A program made the position numbers and the translations under genes. Below, in pieces: positions 1-7,768 of a stretch of DNA of 21,986 bases; positions within the stretch are counted from its first letter, which is position 1, and each line of letters begins with the position of its first letter. The DNA comes from CAITSH01 sp964385505 (GTDB taxonomy: Bacteria; Pseudomonadota; Gammaproteobacteria; Burkholderiales; SG8-39). The notes beneath the pieces were generated by a model. It saw only the letters and a list, made by a program, of their open reading frames with translations. It did no database searches and was not told where the DNA came from. The DNA lies in the NCBI GenBank assembly GCA_964385505.1, contig CAYLPI010000055.1, positions 1 through 21,986 on the forward strand. The letters are read 5' to 3'.

Positions 1-1
1 C

Positions 2-469
2 GCCGCCGGCGGCGGTTTCAAGGTGGCGATGCAGACCCTGGATATTTTTCGCGCCTCGGTCGCTGCGGCGGCGCTGGGCTTTGCCCGCCGCGCCATGGAC
101 GAGGCCGTCAATCGGGCCACCAGCCGCAAGATGTTCGGCCAGACCCTGGCCGATTTCCAGCTCACCCAGGCCGCCGTCGCCGACATGGCGACCGGCATAG
201 ACAGCGCCGCCCTGTTGACCTACCGCGCCGCCTGGCTGCGCGACGTCAAGGGCGAACGCTCGACGCGCGAAGCGGCCATGGCCAAGATGGTCGCCACCGA
301 AAATGCCCAGGCCATCATCGACCGTGCCGTCCAGGTGTTCGGCGGCGAGGGCGTCAGGAGCGGCAACATCGTCGAACGGCTTTATCGCGAAATCAGGTCG
401 CTGCGCATTTACGAGGGCGCGACCGAGGTCCAGAAACTGATCATCGCAAGGGAGACCCTCCGCAAATAG
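2..469 (+). CDS. Acyl-CoA dehydrogenase, C-terminal part (5' end outside window)
   Basis: This is the C-terminal, mostly helical part of an FAD-dependent acyl-CoA dehydrogenase, which introduces an alpha,beta double bond into an acyl-CoA and passes electrons to ETF. The frame is open from base 2, reading AGGGFKVAMQTLDIFR, a usual mid-protein stretch of the family, so the gene starts upstream and the ATG at 29 is internal. Later landmarks are RKMFGQ, the conserved QVFGGEG near the FAD contact, and RIYEGATEVQ near the end, where the Glu after Tyr corresponds to the catalytic base of MCAD-like enzymes. The stop lies 12 bases before the CoA ligase start, so the two are probably co-transcribed. 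The substrate is not readable from this fragment; a CoA thioester made by the neighbouring ligase is an inference. Confidence 0.9.
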   Translation, partial: AAGGGFKVAMQTLDIFRASVAAAALGFARRAMDEAVNRATSRKMFGQTLADFQLTQAAVADMATGIDSAALLTYRAAWLRDVKGERSTREAAMAKMVATENAQAIIDRAVQVFGGEGVRSGNIVERLYREIRSLRIYEGATEVQKLIIARETLRK

Positions 470-481
470 CGGGGCCGATCC

Positions 482-2113
482 ATGGCACGCACGGCACACC
501 TCGATACCTTCGCAAAAGACCAACTGCCGCCGCGCGAGCAGTGGCCGGAACTGATTTTCGACCTGCCCGAGTTGCAATATCCGGAGCGCATGAACGCCGC
601 CGCGCTGTTGCTCGATCGCGCCGTCGCGGCGGGCCACGCCGACAGTCCGGTGATCTGGACCTCGGTCGACGGCCGGCCGGTGCACGCCACTTACCGCCAG
701 TTGCTGGCGCGCGCCAACCAGATCGCGCATGTGCTGGTCAGCGACATGAAGCTCGCGCCGGGCAACCGCGTGCTGCTGCGCGGTCCCAACAACCCGATGA
801 TGGCCGCCTGCTGGTTCGGCGTCATCAAGGCCGGCATGATCGCCGTGGCGACGATGCCTTTACTGCGCGCGAAGGAACTCAAGCAAATCATCGACAAGGC
901 GAGGGTCAGCGCCGCCCTGTGCGACCTGTACCTGGCGCAAGAAATGGAAAACTGCCGCCAGCCGGGCGAGCATTTTTGCGCCGACCTCAGGCAAGTGGTG
1001 TATTTCAACGATGCCTCGGCGCAAGGTCTTGAGACACGGCTGGCTGAGAAGCCCATCGGCTTTCGCAATTGCGACACCGCCGCCGAGGATGTCGCGCTGA
1101 TCGCCTTTACCTCGGGCACCACCGGTGAACCCAAGGGCACCATGCATTTTCATCGCGACGTCATCGCCATGTGCGACAGCTTTCCGCGTTCCTGCCTCAA
1201 GCCCATGCGCAACGATATTTTTTGCGGCACGCCGCCGCTCGCCTTTACCTTCGGCCTCGGCGGCATGCTGGCCTTCCCGATGCGCTTTGGCGCCTCCACG
1301 GTGCTCATGGAAAAGCTCTCGCCCGAATTGTTGCTCAAGGTGGTGCAGGACTTCAAGGCCACGGTGTGCTTTACCGCGCCGACCTTTTATCGCCAGATGG
1401 CCGGGCTCGCGCAAAATTTCAATATCCGCAGCCTGCGCAAATGCGTCTCTGCCGGCGAAGCCCTGCCCGACGCGACGCGGCAGTTGTTCAAGAACGCCAC
1501 CGGCATCGAGATCATAGACGGCATAGGTTCGACCGAGATGATCCACATATTCATTTCGCACACGCCCGAAGCGGTGCGCCGCGGCGCCACCGGCTACGCT
1601 ATTCCCGGCTACAAGGCGATGGTGGTGGATGACGAGGGCAAGCCCTGCCCGCCAGGTGTGGTCGGCAAGCTCGCGGTCAAGGGCCCCACCGGCTGCCGCT
1701 ATCTCGCCGATGCGCGGCAGAAGAATTACGTCAGGAACGGCTGGAACCTCACCGGTGACGCCTACAAAATGGACGCGGCCGGCTACTTCTTCTACCAGGC
1801 GCGCACCGACGACATGATCATCTCAGCCGGCTACAACATCGCCGGCCCCGAGGTCGAGTCCTGCCTGCTGGCGCACGAAGCCGTCGCCGAATGCGGTGTC
1901 GTCGGCGTGCCCGATGAAGAGCGCGGCCAGATCGTCAAGGCCTTTGTCGTGCTCAAAGCCGGCTTTGCTGCGGACGATGCCATGGCGAGGGCCTTGCAGG
2001 ACTACGTCAAGGCCGGCATCGCCCCCTACAAATATCCGCGCGCCGTGGCCTTTGTCACGTCACTGCCGCGCACCGAAACAGGCAAGCTTCAGCGCTTCAA
2101 GCTGCGCAACTGA
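482..2113 (+). CDS. AMP-forming aryl-CoA ligase, benzoate/2-aminobenzoate-CoA ligase-like
   Basis: This 543-residue protein belongs to the ANL superfamily, which activates a carboxylic acid with ATP and transfers it to CoA. The phosphate-binding loop is SGTTGEPKGT at about residues 211-220, followed by MHFHRD and PPLAFTFGLGG, a combination I associate with benzoate-CoA and 2-aminobenzoate-CoA ligases. The hinge region has LTGDAY and the RTDDMIISAGYNIAGPEVE-type A8 motif, and the C-terminal PRTETGKLQR supplies the catalytic lysine. Length and motifs indicate an intact enzyme. It follows the acyl-CoA dehydrogenase at 12 bases. In combination with the monooxygenase/reductase fusion at 7769-10171, an anthranilate- or salicylate-like substrate is likely, but ring specificity cannot be read from the sequence. 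Confidence 0.87.
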   Translation: MARTAHLDTFAKDQLPPREQWPELIFDLPELQYPERMNAAALLLDRAVAAGHADSPVIWTSVDGRPVHATYRQLLARANQIAHVLVSDMKLAPGNRVLLRGPNNPMMAACWFGVIKAGMIAVATMPLLRAKELKQIIDKARVSAALCDLYLAQEMENCRQPGEHFCADLRQVVYFNDASAQGLETRLAEKPIGFRNCDTAAEDVALIAFTSGTTGEPKGTMHFHRDVIAMCDSFPRSCLKPMRNDIFCGTPPLAFTFGLGGMLAFPMRFGASTVLMEKLSPELLLKVVQDFKATVCFTAPTFYRQMAGLAQNFNIRSLRKCVSAGEALPDATRQLFKNATGIEIIDGIGSTEMIHIFISHTPEAVRRGATGYAIPGYKAMVVDDEGKPCPPGVVGKLAVKGPTGCRYLADARQKNYVRNGWNLTGDAYKMDAAGYFFYQARTDDMIISAGYNIAGPEVESCLLAHEAVAECGVVGVPDEERGQIVKAFVVLKAGFAADDAMARALQDYVKAGIAPYKYPRAVAFVTSLPRTETGKLQRFKLRN

Positions 2114-2145
2114 ATAATAAGTCGCGCAAGCGGCTCACAGACCTC

Positions 2146-2185
2146 CCCTCCCCCCTTGCGGGGGAGGGATCGGGGGAAAGGGGTA
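2146..2185. repeat. Dispersed palindromic intergenic repeat
   Basis: A perfect 9-bp inverted repeat (2146-2154 CCCTCCCCC, 2160-2168 GGGGGAGGG) closes a CTTGC loop, followed by more G tracts to 2184. Translated in the opposite frame it gives a PLSPDPSPARGEG-like peptide, which is the usual sign of a dispersed repeat seen between genes in many proteobacteria (recollection, not a search). It sits between the CoA ligase stop and the oxidoreductase start, and could act as a transcript-stabilising or terminating hairpin. It has no T tract. Confidence 0.65.
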
Positions 2186-2198
2186 AGGCAGCGCGAGC

Positions 2199-3515
2199 AT
2201 GTCCGCCAAGACCATCACCGAACCGGCGCGCCGCACTGCGGTCATTGCCGAGGCCGATGTGGTGATACTGGGCGGCGGCCCGGCAGGCATCGCCGCCGCA
2301 ACCGCGGCCGCACGCGCCGGGGCGAGCACGCTGCTGGTCGAACGCTACGGCTTTCTCGGCGGCATGGGCACGGCTGCCGGCGTGACCAATTTTTGCGGCC
2401 TGTTCGCCAATGTGCATGGTGATATCCGCCGCGTCGTCCACGGTGTCGCAGACGAATTGCTGGAGCGCATCGACGCGCTCGACGGGCTCAACGAACCGCA
2501 CCTGATTTTCGGCAAGACCCGCGCCCAGGCCTACGACATGGCGGCCTACAAATGCGCCGCCGACGACATGCTGCTGGGCGCCGGCGCGAAGCTGTTGTTT
2601 CACGCGCTTGCCGCCGGCGCGAGCATGGCAAACGACGCGCGCATCGACGCGCTGCTGGTCGAAACCAAATCCGGCCGCGGCGCGNNNNNNNNNNTTGCGG
2701 CCTGGGCCGGTGCGCCGTTTGAAAAAGGCAATGCCGACGGCCACCTGCTTTATCCGACGCTGATGTTTCGCGTCAACAACGTCGATCCGGCAAAGGCCGC
2801 CACCGCCATGCACGACATCCCGCGACTGATGCACGAAGCGCAGGCGAGCGGCGATTTTGCCTTCCCGCGCTTGGGCGCCATCGTGCGGCCGATGAAAAAC
2901 CCGACCGAATGGCGCGCCAACATCACGCAAATCAAAAATGCGGCCGGCCAGGCCATGGATGGCACTGACGCAGCGCAATTTTCCGCCGGTGAAATCGAGG
3001 GACGCCGGCAGATTCGCGACTACATCACCTTCCTCAAGGCGCGCGTACCCGGCTTCGAAAAAAGCTATGTGCTCGACATCGCCGCCCAGGTCGGCATACG
3101 CGAAACCCGCCGCGTCATGGGCAGCTACGCTTTGTCAGGCGATGACGTCATCAATTGCGCCGACTTTAGCGATGCCATAGGCGTCAACGGCTGGCCGCTG
3201 GAGCGCCATGTAGCCGGAGACGTCACCTGGAGCTGGCAGCCCGCGGGCTCGCGCGGCTACAACCAACTGCCCTACCGCATGATCGTGCCGCGGCGCATCG
3301 AAAACCTGCTCGTCGCCGGACGCTGCGCCTCAATGACGCAGGAGGGACAGTCGGCGGCGCGCGTCAGCGGCGCCTGTTTTGTCATGGGCGAGGCGGCCGG
3401 CCTCGCGGCGGCGATGAGCATCCAGGCCGGCATTGCGCTGCGGGCACTGGATGTGCCGGCCCTGCAGGCCGCCTTGGTGCTCAATGGCGCCTGGCTCGGA
3501 CGCGACGCGATCTGA
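2199..3515 (+). CDS. FAD-dependent oxidoreductase (FAD_oxidored family), interrupted by an assembly gap
   Basis: The N-terminus carries a Rossmann dinucleotide motif, VVILGGGPAGIAAATAAARAG at about residues 21-41, followed by LLVERYGFLGGMGTAAGVTNF, a signature of the FAD_oxidored (PF12831-like) flavoproteins. The C-terminus has LLVAGRCASMTQEGQSAARVSG with the second FAD contact. The reaction is unknown. Ten Ns at 2685-2694 replace the stretch between ETKSGRGA and AAWAGAPFEKG, where relatives carry a VFIDCSGDGDLA-like FAD motif. The frame is the same on both sides only because of the arbitrary gap length, so roughly a dozen residues are probably missing. The first base triplet after the gap (NTT GCG GCC TGG) fits Leu-Ala-Ala-Trp. 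The start at 2199 is an ATG with only a weak ribosome site. Likely part of the upstream + strand group. Confidence 0.8.
   Translation: MSAKTITEPARRTAVIAEADVVILGGGPAGIAAATAAARAGASTLLVERYGFLGGMGTAAGVTNFCGLFANVHGDIRRVVHGVADELLERIDALDGLNEPHLIFGKTRAQAYDMAAYKCAADDMLLGAGAKLLFHALAAGASMANDARIDALLVETKSGRGAXXXXAAWAGAPFEKGNADGHLLYPTLMFRVNNVDPAKAATAMHDIPRLMHEAQASGDFAFPRLGAIVRPMKNPTEWRANITQIKNAAGQAMDGTDAAQFSAGEIEGRRQIRDYITFLKARVPGFEKSYVLDIAAQVGIRETRRVMGSYALSGDDVINCADFSDAIGVNGWPLERHVAGDVTWSWQPAGSRGYNQLPYRMIVPRRIENLLVAGRCASMTQEGQSAARVSGACFVMGEAAGLAAAMSIQAGIALRALDVPALQAALVLNGAWLGRDAI
2685..2694. other. Assembly gap (10 Ns)
   Basis: Ten consecutive Ns, a customary placeholder for a gap of unknown or short length. 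It falls inside the FAD-dependent oxidoreductase gene, so that protein cannot be translated reliably across it. Confidence 0.99.
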
Positions 3516-3591
3516 GAGCCCTCCGGCTACAATCCGGTTCGTACCCTGATTCAACATGACGTAACAACGATAACAACTACAAGGAGGTTTG

Positions 3592-4560
3592 ATGCGCCTT
3601 TTACTGCTCGCCCTCGCGCTGCTCAGCGCGGCCTTACCGCTCGCCGCCCATTCCGCCGATCCCTGGCCCTCGCGCGCAGTGCACCTCATCGTGCCCTTCC
3701 CGCCCGGCAGTTCACCCGACCTGATCGCGCGCCTGCTCAATGACAAGCTGTCGCAAGCGCTCGGGCAACCGGTGGTGATAGAGAACAAACCGGGCGCCGG
3801 CGGCAATCTCGGCACCGGCCTCGTCGCCAAGGCCGCAGCCGACGGCTACACGCTGGGCCTGTCCATCCCCGGACCGCTCGCGGTCAACACCGTGCTGTAC
3901 AAAAAAATGGAGTACGACCCGTTCAAGGAACTCGCGCCCATCACCCTCGCCGCGCTGAGCCCGAACGTGCTGATCGTCGATCCGAAGCTGGGTGTCAACA
4001 CCGTCAGGGAGTTCATCGACTACGTCAAGGCGCGTCCGGGCAAACTCAATTTCGGCTCGGTCGGCAACGGCAGCGCCTCGCACCTGACGATGGAACTGCT
4101 GAAAATGCAGACCGGCATGGACATCCAGCACATTCCCTATCCGGGCAGTCCGCAGGTCAACACCGCCATCCTCGGCGGCCAGATTGCCGGCGGTTTTGTC
4201 GTGCCGGGTGTCGCCATGCCGCTGGTGCAGGCGGGCAGGCTCAAGGCGCTCGCGGTGACCAGCAGCGTCAAAAGCCTGGTATTACCCGATCTGCCGACCG
4301 TGGCCGAGGCGGGTTTCCCCGGCTTTGAATCGAGCGCATGGATAGGCATTGTCGCGCCGGCCAAAACACCCAAACCCATCCTCGACCGCCTGTCGCGCGA
4401 ACTCAACACCATCCTGCGCAGCCAGGATGTGCGTGAAAAAATGCTGCGCATTTATTTCCAGCCGGTGGGTACCGCGCCCGAGGGCCTTGCCAACCTGATG
4501 CGCGCCGAAACCGATCGCTGGGCGAAAGTCATCAAGGCGAGCGGCGCCAAGGCCGACTAG
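3592..4560 (+). CDS. Bug-family tripartite tricarboxylate transporter substrate-binding protein
   Basis: A 322-residue periplasmic binding protein of the Bug/TctC family. The N-terminus (MRLLLLALALLSAALPLAAHSA) is a signal peptide. Family hallmarks follow: WPSRAVHLIVPFPPGSSPDLIAR, QPVVIENKPGAGGNLGT, the AAADGYTLG strand, and LPDLPTVAEAGFPGF. The ATG at 3592 is preferred over the in-frame TTG at 3589 because AAGGAGGT at 3581-3588 is too close to the TTG. Bug proteins bind small carboxylates, often with no dedicated membrane partner nearby; none is seen in this window. The next binding-protein gene begins 5 bases after the stop. The ligand is unknown, but an aromatic or acidic substrate of the surrounding pathway is plausible. 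Confidence 0.92.
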   Translation: MRLLLLALALLSAALPLAAHSADPWPSRAVHLIVPFPPGSSPDLIARLLNDKLSQALGQPVVIENKPGAGGNLGTGLVAKAAADGYTLGLSIPGPLAVNTVLYKKMEYDPFKELAPITLAALSPNVLIVDPKLGVNTVREFIDYVKARPGKLNFGSVGNGSASHLTMELLKMQTGMDIQHIPYPGSPQVNTAILGGQIAGGFVVPGVAMPLVQAGRLKALAVTSSVKSLVLPDLPTVAEAGFPGFESSAWIGIVAPAKTPKPILDRLSRELNTILRSQDVREKMLRIYFQPVGTAPEGLANLMRAETDRWAKVIKASGAKAD

Positions 4561-4565
4561 GCGTC

Positions 4566-5375
4566 ATGCCGGGGTCAAAGCACATTGTTGCTGCCATTGC
4601 GCTGGCGCTCGGCGGTTTCGGCACGCAGTTGAACGCTGCGGATTTTTCCGCGACGGCGGGCTTGCGCGCCGCTTTTCTCGCCTCCAATCCGACGCAGGCC
4701 CGTCTCGACCCGAAGACCGGCGGCGTCAGCGGTCCCGCAGCCGGTCTTGCGCGCGAACTGGCGCGGCGCATCGGCGTGACGGTCAGTTTCACGGCCGTCG
4801 CCAATCCGCAGGCGGTCACGGACAGCATCAGGAGCGGCGCCGCAGACACCGGCTTTGTCGCCTATGACACCGGACGCGCGCGCGATGTCGCTTTTTCGCA
4901 AACCTATCTGCTCGCCTGGAACACCTATCTGGTGCCGCAGGCATCACCGCTGCTGAACGTGGCCGAGGTGGACCTGCCCGGCGTGCGTATCGGCGTTGCG
5001 CAAGGCGACGCCGGACATCTGCACCTGCAACGCGTGCTGCGTCACGCCGAACTCAGGCCGACACCACCCGGCCCCATCGACGTTGCGCTCAAACGTCTTG
5101 CCGACGGCGAGATTGACGCCATCGCCGCCAACCGCACGCGCCTGCCCGAAGCCGCGGCAAAAAACCCGGCGCTGCGCGTGCTACCGGACAATTTTCTCGG
5201 CGTGCAGCAGTCCATCATTGTCGGCCGGGGCGAAGCGTCGCGACTGGCGGCGGTGAACCGGCTGATCGATGACGCGCGTGGCTCGGAATTGATACGGCGG
5301 GCGATCGAGCGCGTCAGCCTCAAGGGCGTCGATGTCGCACCGGCTGACGACGCCAGACGCCAGACGCCGGGGTGA
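4566..5375 (+). CDS. Periplasmic solute-binding protein, SBP_bac_3-like
   Basis: The 269-residue product has a short hydrophobic N-terminus (HIVAAIALALGGFGTQLNAA) compatible with export, then a type II periplasmic binding fold. Readable elements are GPAAGLARELARRIGV, ADTGFVAYDTGRARDVAFSQ and LPGVRIGVAQGDAG, the last corresponding to the interdomain crossover region of extracellular solute-binding family 3 proteins. It begins 5 bases after the Bug gene, which indicates co-transcription. There is no permease or ATPase beside it, so its partner is either elsewhere or it acts as a sensor or scavenging protein. The ligand is unknown. It ends just before a symmetric hairpin at 5380-5414. Confidence 0.75.
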   Translation: MPGSKHIVAAIALALGGFGTQLNAADFSATAGLRAAFLASNPTQARLDPKTGGVSGPAAGLARELARRIGVTVSFTAVANPQAVTDSIRSGAADTGFVAYDTGRARDVAFSQTYLLAWNTYLVPQASPLLNVAEVDLPGVRIGVAQGDAGHLHLQRVLRHAELRPTPPGPIDVALKRLADGEIDAIAANRTRLPEAAAKNPALRVLPDNFLGVQQSIIVGRGEASRLAAVNRLIDDARGSELIRRAIERVSLKGVDVAPADDARRQTPG

Positions 5376-5379
5376 AACC

Positions 5380-5414
5380 GGCTGGAAAGCCACGCCCAGC
5401 GCGGCTTTCCAGCC
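5380..5414. terminator. Bidirectional terminator-like hairpin between convergent genes
   Basis: Perfect 12-bp arms, GGCTGGAAAGCC at 5380-5391 and GGCTTTCCAGCC at 5403-5414, enclose an 11-base loop. The hairpin fills the gap between the convergent stops of the binding-protein gene and the MATE gene. No T tract follows on either side, so termination strength is uncertain. A very similar stem occurs at 21188-21228. Confidence 0.7.
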
Positions 5415-5415
5415 A

Positions 5416-6852
5416 TCAACTCCGCTGCAGCCGTATCTTCCGCCACGCTCCCGAACGCCAGCGCCAGGCGAGGGCGCAACTCATGACAATCATGTAAATC
5501 AGCGCCGCAGTCCAGGCGCCGGCCGAGCCCCAGCCGAATTGCGGCAGGAAATTGACCCAGCCCTGGCCCGGTGCAAAGGTCAGCATGTGGGCGAGCGGCA
5601 CAAAACCGAACCACGACAACAAGAGCAGGATCAGCGCCGGCACGCGCGCATCGCCGGCGCCGCGCAGGCTGAAGTTGGCGCCAAGGTGCAGGGCGTCAAA
5701 CACCTGATAGCCAGCGGCAATCCACAACAACAGCGTGCCCAGCTTCACCACCTCGGCGGCGCGCGGATCACCGGCCGTGACGAATACCGACATCCACCAC
5801 GGGCCGCCAAGGGCGAGCACCAGGCCCAGCACGCCCATATAGGCGATGGCGAGCACGATGCCGGCGTTGCCGACGCGATACGCCCAGTCCTTGTCGCCCG
5901 CACCAATGGACTGGCCCACCAGCGTGGTCGCCGCAACGGCCATGCCCACCGCCGGCATATAGGCGACCGAGGTCAGCATCATGACGATTTGCGTCGCCGC
6001 GCCGTCCACCGGTCCCAGGCTCACCAGCATCAACTGGAACAGCGCAAAACCGGTGACGTCGGCCGCCGGTGACAGGCCCATCGGAAAGCCGAACTTGAAC
6101 AGTTTCGCAATGCGCGACCCATCGGGCTGCCAGCGCAGGCGCGATCCGAACTCGGCGTGCACCCCCGCAGACAGGAACATCAGCAACCCCAGCACCACGC
6201 CGACCGCCACCGAAATCGTCGATGCCCAGGCGGCACCCGCCATGCCCAGGCCAAGGCCGAATATCAGCCATTGATTGAGGATGACATTGAGCAGCATAAC
6301 AACCACCATCACGGCCAGCGTGATGCGGGTGCGGCCAATGGCGTTGAAAAACGCAGTAAAGGCAAACAGCGCGACCGAAGCCGGGCCGCCGAGCATGCGC
6401 GGCCGCCAGAATTCGAGGGCAAGGCGCTCGATGCCCGGTTCAAGGTGAAACGGCGCCAGCAGCCATCCCCCGCCCTCGGCGACCAGCAGAAAAAACGGGA
6501 TGGTCACGAGCGCGCACCAGAAGCCGGTCCGCGCCGCTTGCGCCGCGTCGTGCTTGCGCCCGGCGCCGAAGGCCTGCGCGGCAAGCGTCTGCACTGCCAT
6601 ACCGATGCCGAACATCAGCAAAAAAAACACCAGCATCAGCCAGAAAATCGCACCCATGGCCGCCACCGCCTCGGTCGAAATCTTGCCGAGGAACCAGGTG
6701 TCGGTGAGGTTGAGCGCTGCGGTGATGCCGGAGTTGGCAATCAGCGGCACCGCCAGCACCAGCACCGCGCGATAGTCAACACGGCGCTCGCCGCGCGCGT
6801 TGAGACGCAGCGCGGGCAGAGGACGGGCGGGGGCGGGTGTCAATGCGCTCAA
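5416..6852 (-). CDS. MATE-family multidrug/toxin exporter
   Basis: A 478-residue inner-membrane protein of the MATE family, which exports cationic or aromatic compounds in exchange for Na+ or H+. About twelve hydrophobic segments can be read. The first contains VLVLAVPLIANSGITAALNLTDTWFLGKIS, a typical N-terminal MATE segment; the second half repeats the pattern with PMGLSPAADVTGFALFQLMLVSLG and VAATTLVGQSIGAGD, matching the family's internal duplication. The start is weakly defined: the TTG at 6852 has no clear ribosome site, and no ATG precedes the first membrane segment. A possible promoter and a terminator-like hairpin lie just upstream (6873-6927). It is convergent with the binding-protein genes and may protect against toxic aromatic intermediates, which is inference. 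Confidence 0.87.
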   Translation of the reverse strand: MSALTPAPARPLPALRLNARGERRVDYRAVLVLAVPLIANSGITAALNLTDTWFLGKISTEAVAAMGAIFWLMLVFFLLMFGIGMAVQTLAAQAFGAGRKHDAAQAARTGFWCALVTIPFFLLVAEGGGWLLAPFHLEPGIERLALEFWRPRMLGGPASVALFAFTAFFNAIGRTRITLAVMVVVMLLNVILNQWLIFGLGLGMAGAAWASTISVAVGVVLGLLMFLSAGVHAEFGSRLRWQPDGSRIAKLFKFGFPMGLSPAADVTGFALFQLMLVSLGPVDGAATQIVMMLTSVAYMPAVGMAVAATTLVGQSIGAGDKDWAYRVGNAGIVLAIAYMGVLGLVLALGGPWWMSVFVTAGDPRAAEVVKLGTLLLWIAAGYQVFDALHLGANFSLRGAGDARVPALILLLLSWFGFVPLAHMLTFAPGQGWVNFLPQFGWGSAGAWTAALIYMIVMSCALAWRWRSGAWRKIRLQRS

Positions 6853-6861
6853 GGCGGACTC

Positions 6862-6901
6862 AAAAAAGCAAACGCGGAACCGCCGCTCAGGCGGTCCCGC
6901 G
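6862..6901 (-). terminator. Intrinsic terminator (- strand), possibly a leader attenuator of the MATE gene
   Basis: Arms at 6891-6901 and 6873-6883 (GCGGTCCCGCG against CGCGGAACCGC, one A-C mismatch) form a GC-rich stem. On the - strand it is followed by TTTGCTTTTTT (6872-6862). It lies about 180 bases after the flavin reductase stop and just ahead of the MATE start, so it either ends the upstream operon or controls MATE read-through. Confidence 0.6.
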
Positions 6902-6921
6902 CTGGTGTATGCAAGGCGCCG

Positions 6922-6927
6922 ATTATA
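6922..6927 (-). promoter_or_regulatory. Candidate -10 box upstream of the MATE gene
   Basis: A perfect TATAAT occurs on the - strand within GGGTATAATCGGC. No convincing -35 box is seen 16-18 bases upstream, so this is only a candidate. A transcript from here would begin near 6915, run straight into the terminator-like hairpin at 6873-6901, and then reach the MATE start. Confidence 0.4.
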
Positions 6928-7080
6928 CCCGCCGGCCAGACACCGCTTGCAGTCCGCCGGCAGCGCATTGAACCGGAGGGGAGATCGCCTTTGGATTCCC
7001 CGAATCAGCGGCTGTTATCACGGCGGCCTGCATGGTGGTCGGGCGTTTCCATGCCTGCCCATGTGTTACGCAACCGCCTG

Positions 7081-7608
7081 CTAGATTCCCCAGCCCCAGT
7101 TCGCCAGCGTGGCGGCATCGGCCTCGCGCTCACTGAAGATGTACTTGCCGCCGCAAAAAATCAGCGGCTTTTTCTCGGTCCGTTCGAAACGTTCGACCTC
7201 GCCGATAAACAGGATATGGTCGCCGGCGTCCTGGTGCGAGTAGGTGCGGCACTCCAGCCAGGCGGCGCAATCGACGATCAGCGGCGTGCCGCCGGCACCG
7301 GTGCGAAATTCCACACCCTCGAACTTGTTCGGGATGCGCGAGGCGAAGCGCTGCGACAGATTGGCCTGCTCTTGCGCGAGAATGTTGACGGTGAAATGCG
7401 AGCCGTCGCGGAACATCGACAGCGAAGGCGAGTTGGTATTGAGCGACCACAGCACCAGCGGCGGGTCGAGCGACAGCGATGAAAACGAATTGATGGTGAG
7501 GCCGACCAGGCCGCCATCCGCAGCACGGGTGGTGACAATCGCAACACCGGTCGGAAAAACACCCAGGGCACTGCGAAAGGCGCGGGTATCGAATGCTGGC
7601 GTGCTCAA
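7081..7608 (-). CDS. Flavin reductase family protein (FMN-binding split barrel)
   Basis: A 175-residue protein of the HpaC/flavin reductase-like split-barrel family, whose members reduce free or bound flavin with NAD(P)H and often serve a monooxygenase. Family features are ALGVFPTGVAIVTT near the N-terminus, GLTINSFSSLSLDPPLVLWSL, and HFTVNILAQEQ. The DHILFIGEVERFE stretch is the usual later strand. The start is a TTG at 7608, preceded by AGGA seven bases upstream. It lies 160 bases after the monooxygenase/reductase fusion gene on the same strand, separated by a repeat-like hairpin region (7641-7740). It may supply reduced flavin to a pathway oxygenase, although the fusion enzyme itself is of the type that uses NAD(P)H directly. 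Confidence 0.88.
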   Translation of the reverse strand: MSTPAFDTRAFRSALGVFPTGVAIVTTRAADGGLVGLTINSFSSLSLDPPLVLWSLNTNSPSLSMFRDGSHFTVNILAQEQANLSQRFASRIPNKFEGVEFRTGAGGTPLIVDCAAWLECRTYSHQDAGDHILFIGEVERFERTEKKPLIFCGGKYIFSEREADAATLANWGWGI

Positions 7609-7640
7609 ATGCGATCCTGTTCAAAGAATTATTTGTTCCG

Positions 7641-7735
7641 TCACCCGGTGGGGGTAACCCGGCGAGGGTGCGACCCGGGGAATCTGCTGTTTCGCCGGAC
7701 AAAAGCAGATCCCTCGTTTTGCTCGGGATGACAAC
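7641..7735. repeat. Dispersed intergenic repeat-like element with inverted repeat
   Basis: The stretch includes a short inverted repeat, ATCTGCT at 7682-7688 and AGCAGAT at 7704-7710, followed by CCCTCGTTTTGCTCGGGATGAC. The - strand translation contains CHPEQNEGS, close to the peptide seen in shadow translations of a common dispersed bacterial repeat (recollection, not a search). It occupies the gap between the fusion enzyme and the flavin reductase and may set their relative expression. Confidence 0.5.
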
Positions 7736-7768
7736 ATCTCGTTCTGCGACCGATCACACGAAAATCCA

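Noticed and set aside
3527..3533. TACAAT as a promoter for the Bug gene
   Set aside because: No acceptable -35 box at 16-18 bases upstream; too weak to list as a feature.
6157..7482. 441-codon open frame on the + strand crossing the MATE and flavin reductase genes
   Set aside because: Low-complexity, His/Gln/Arg-rich translation crossing two convincing - strand genes and a terminator.
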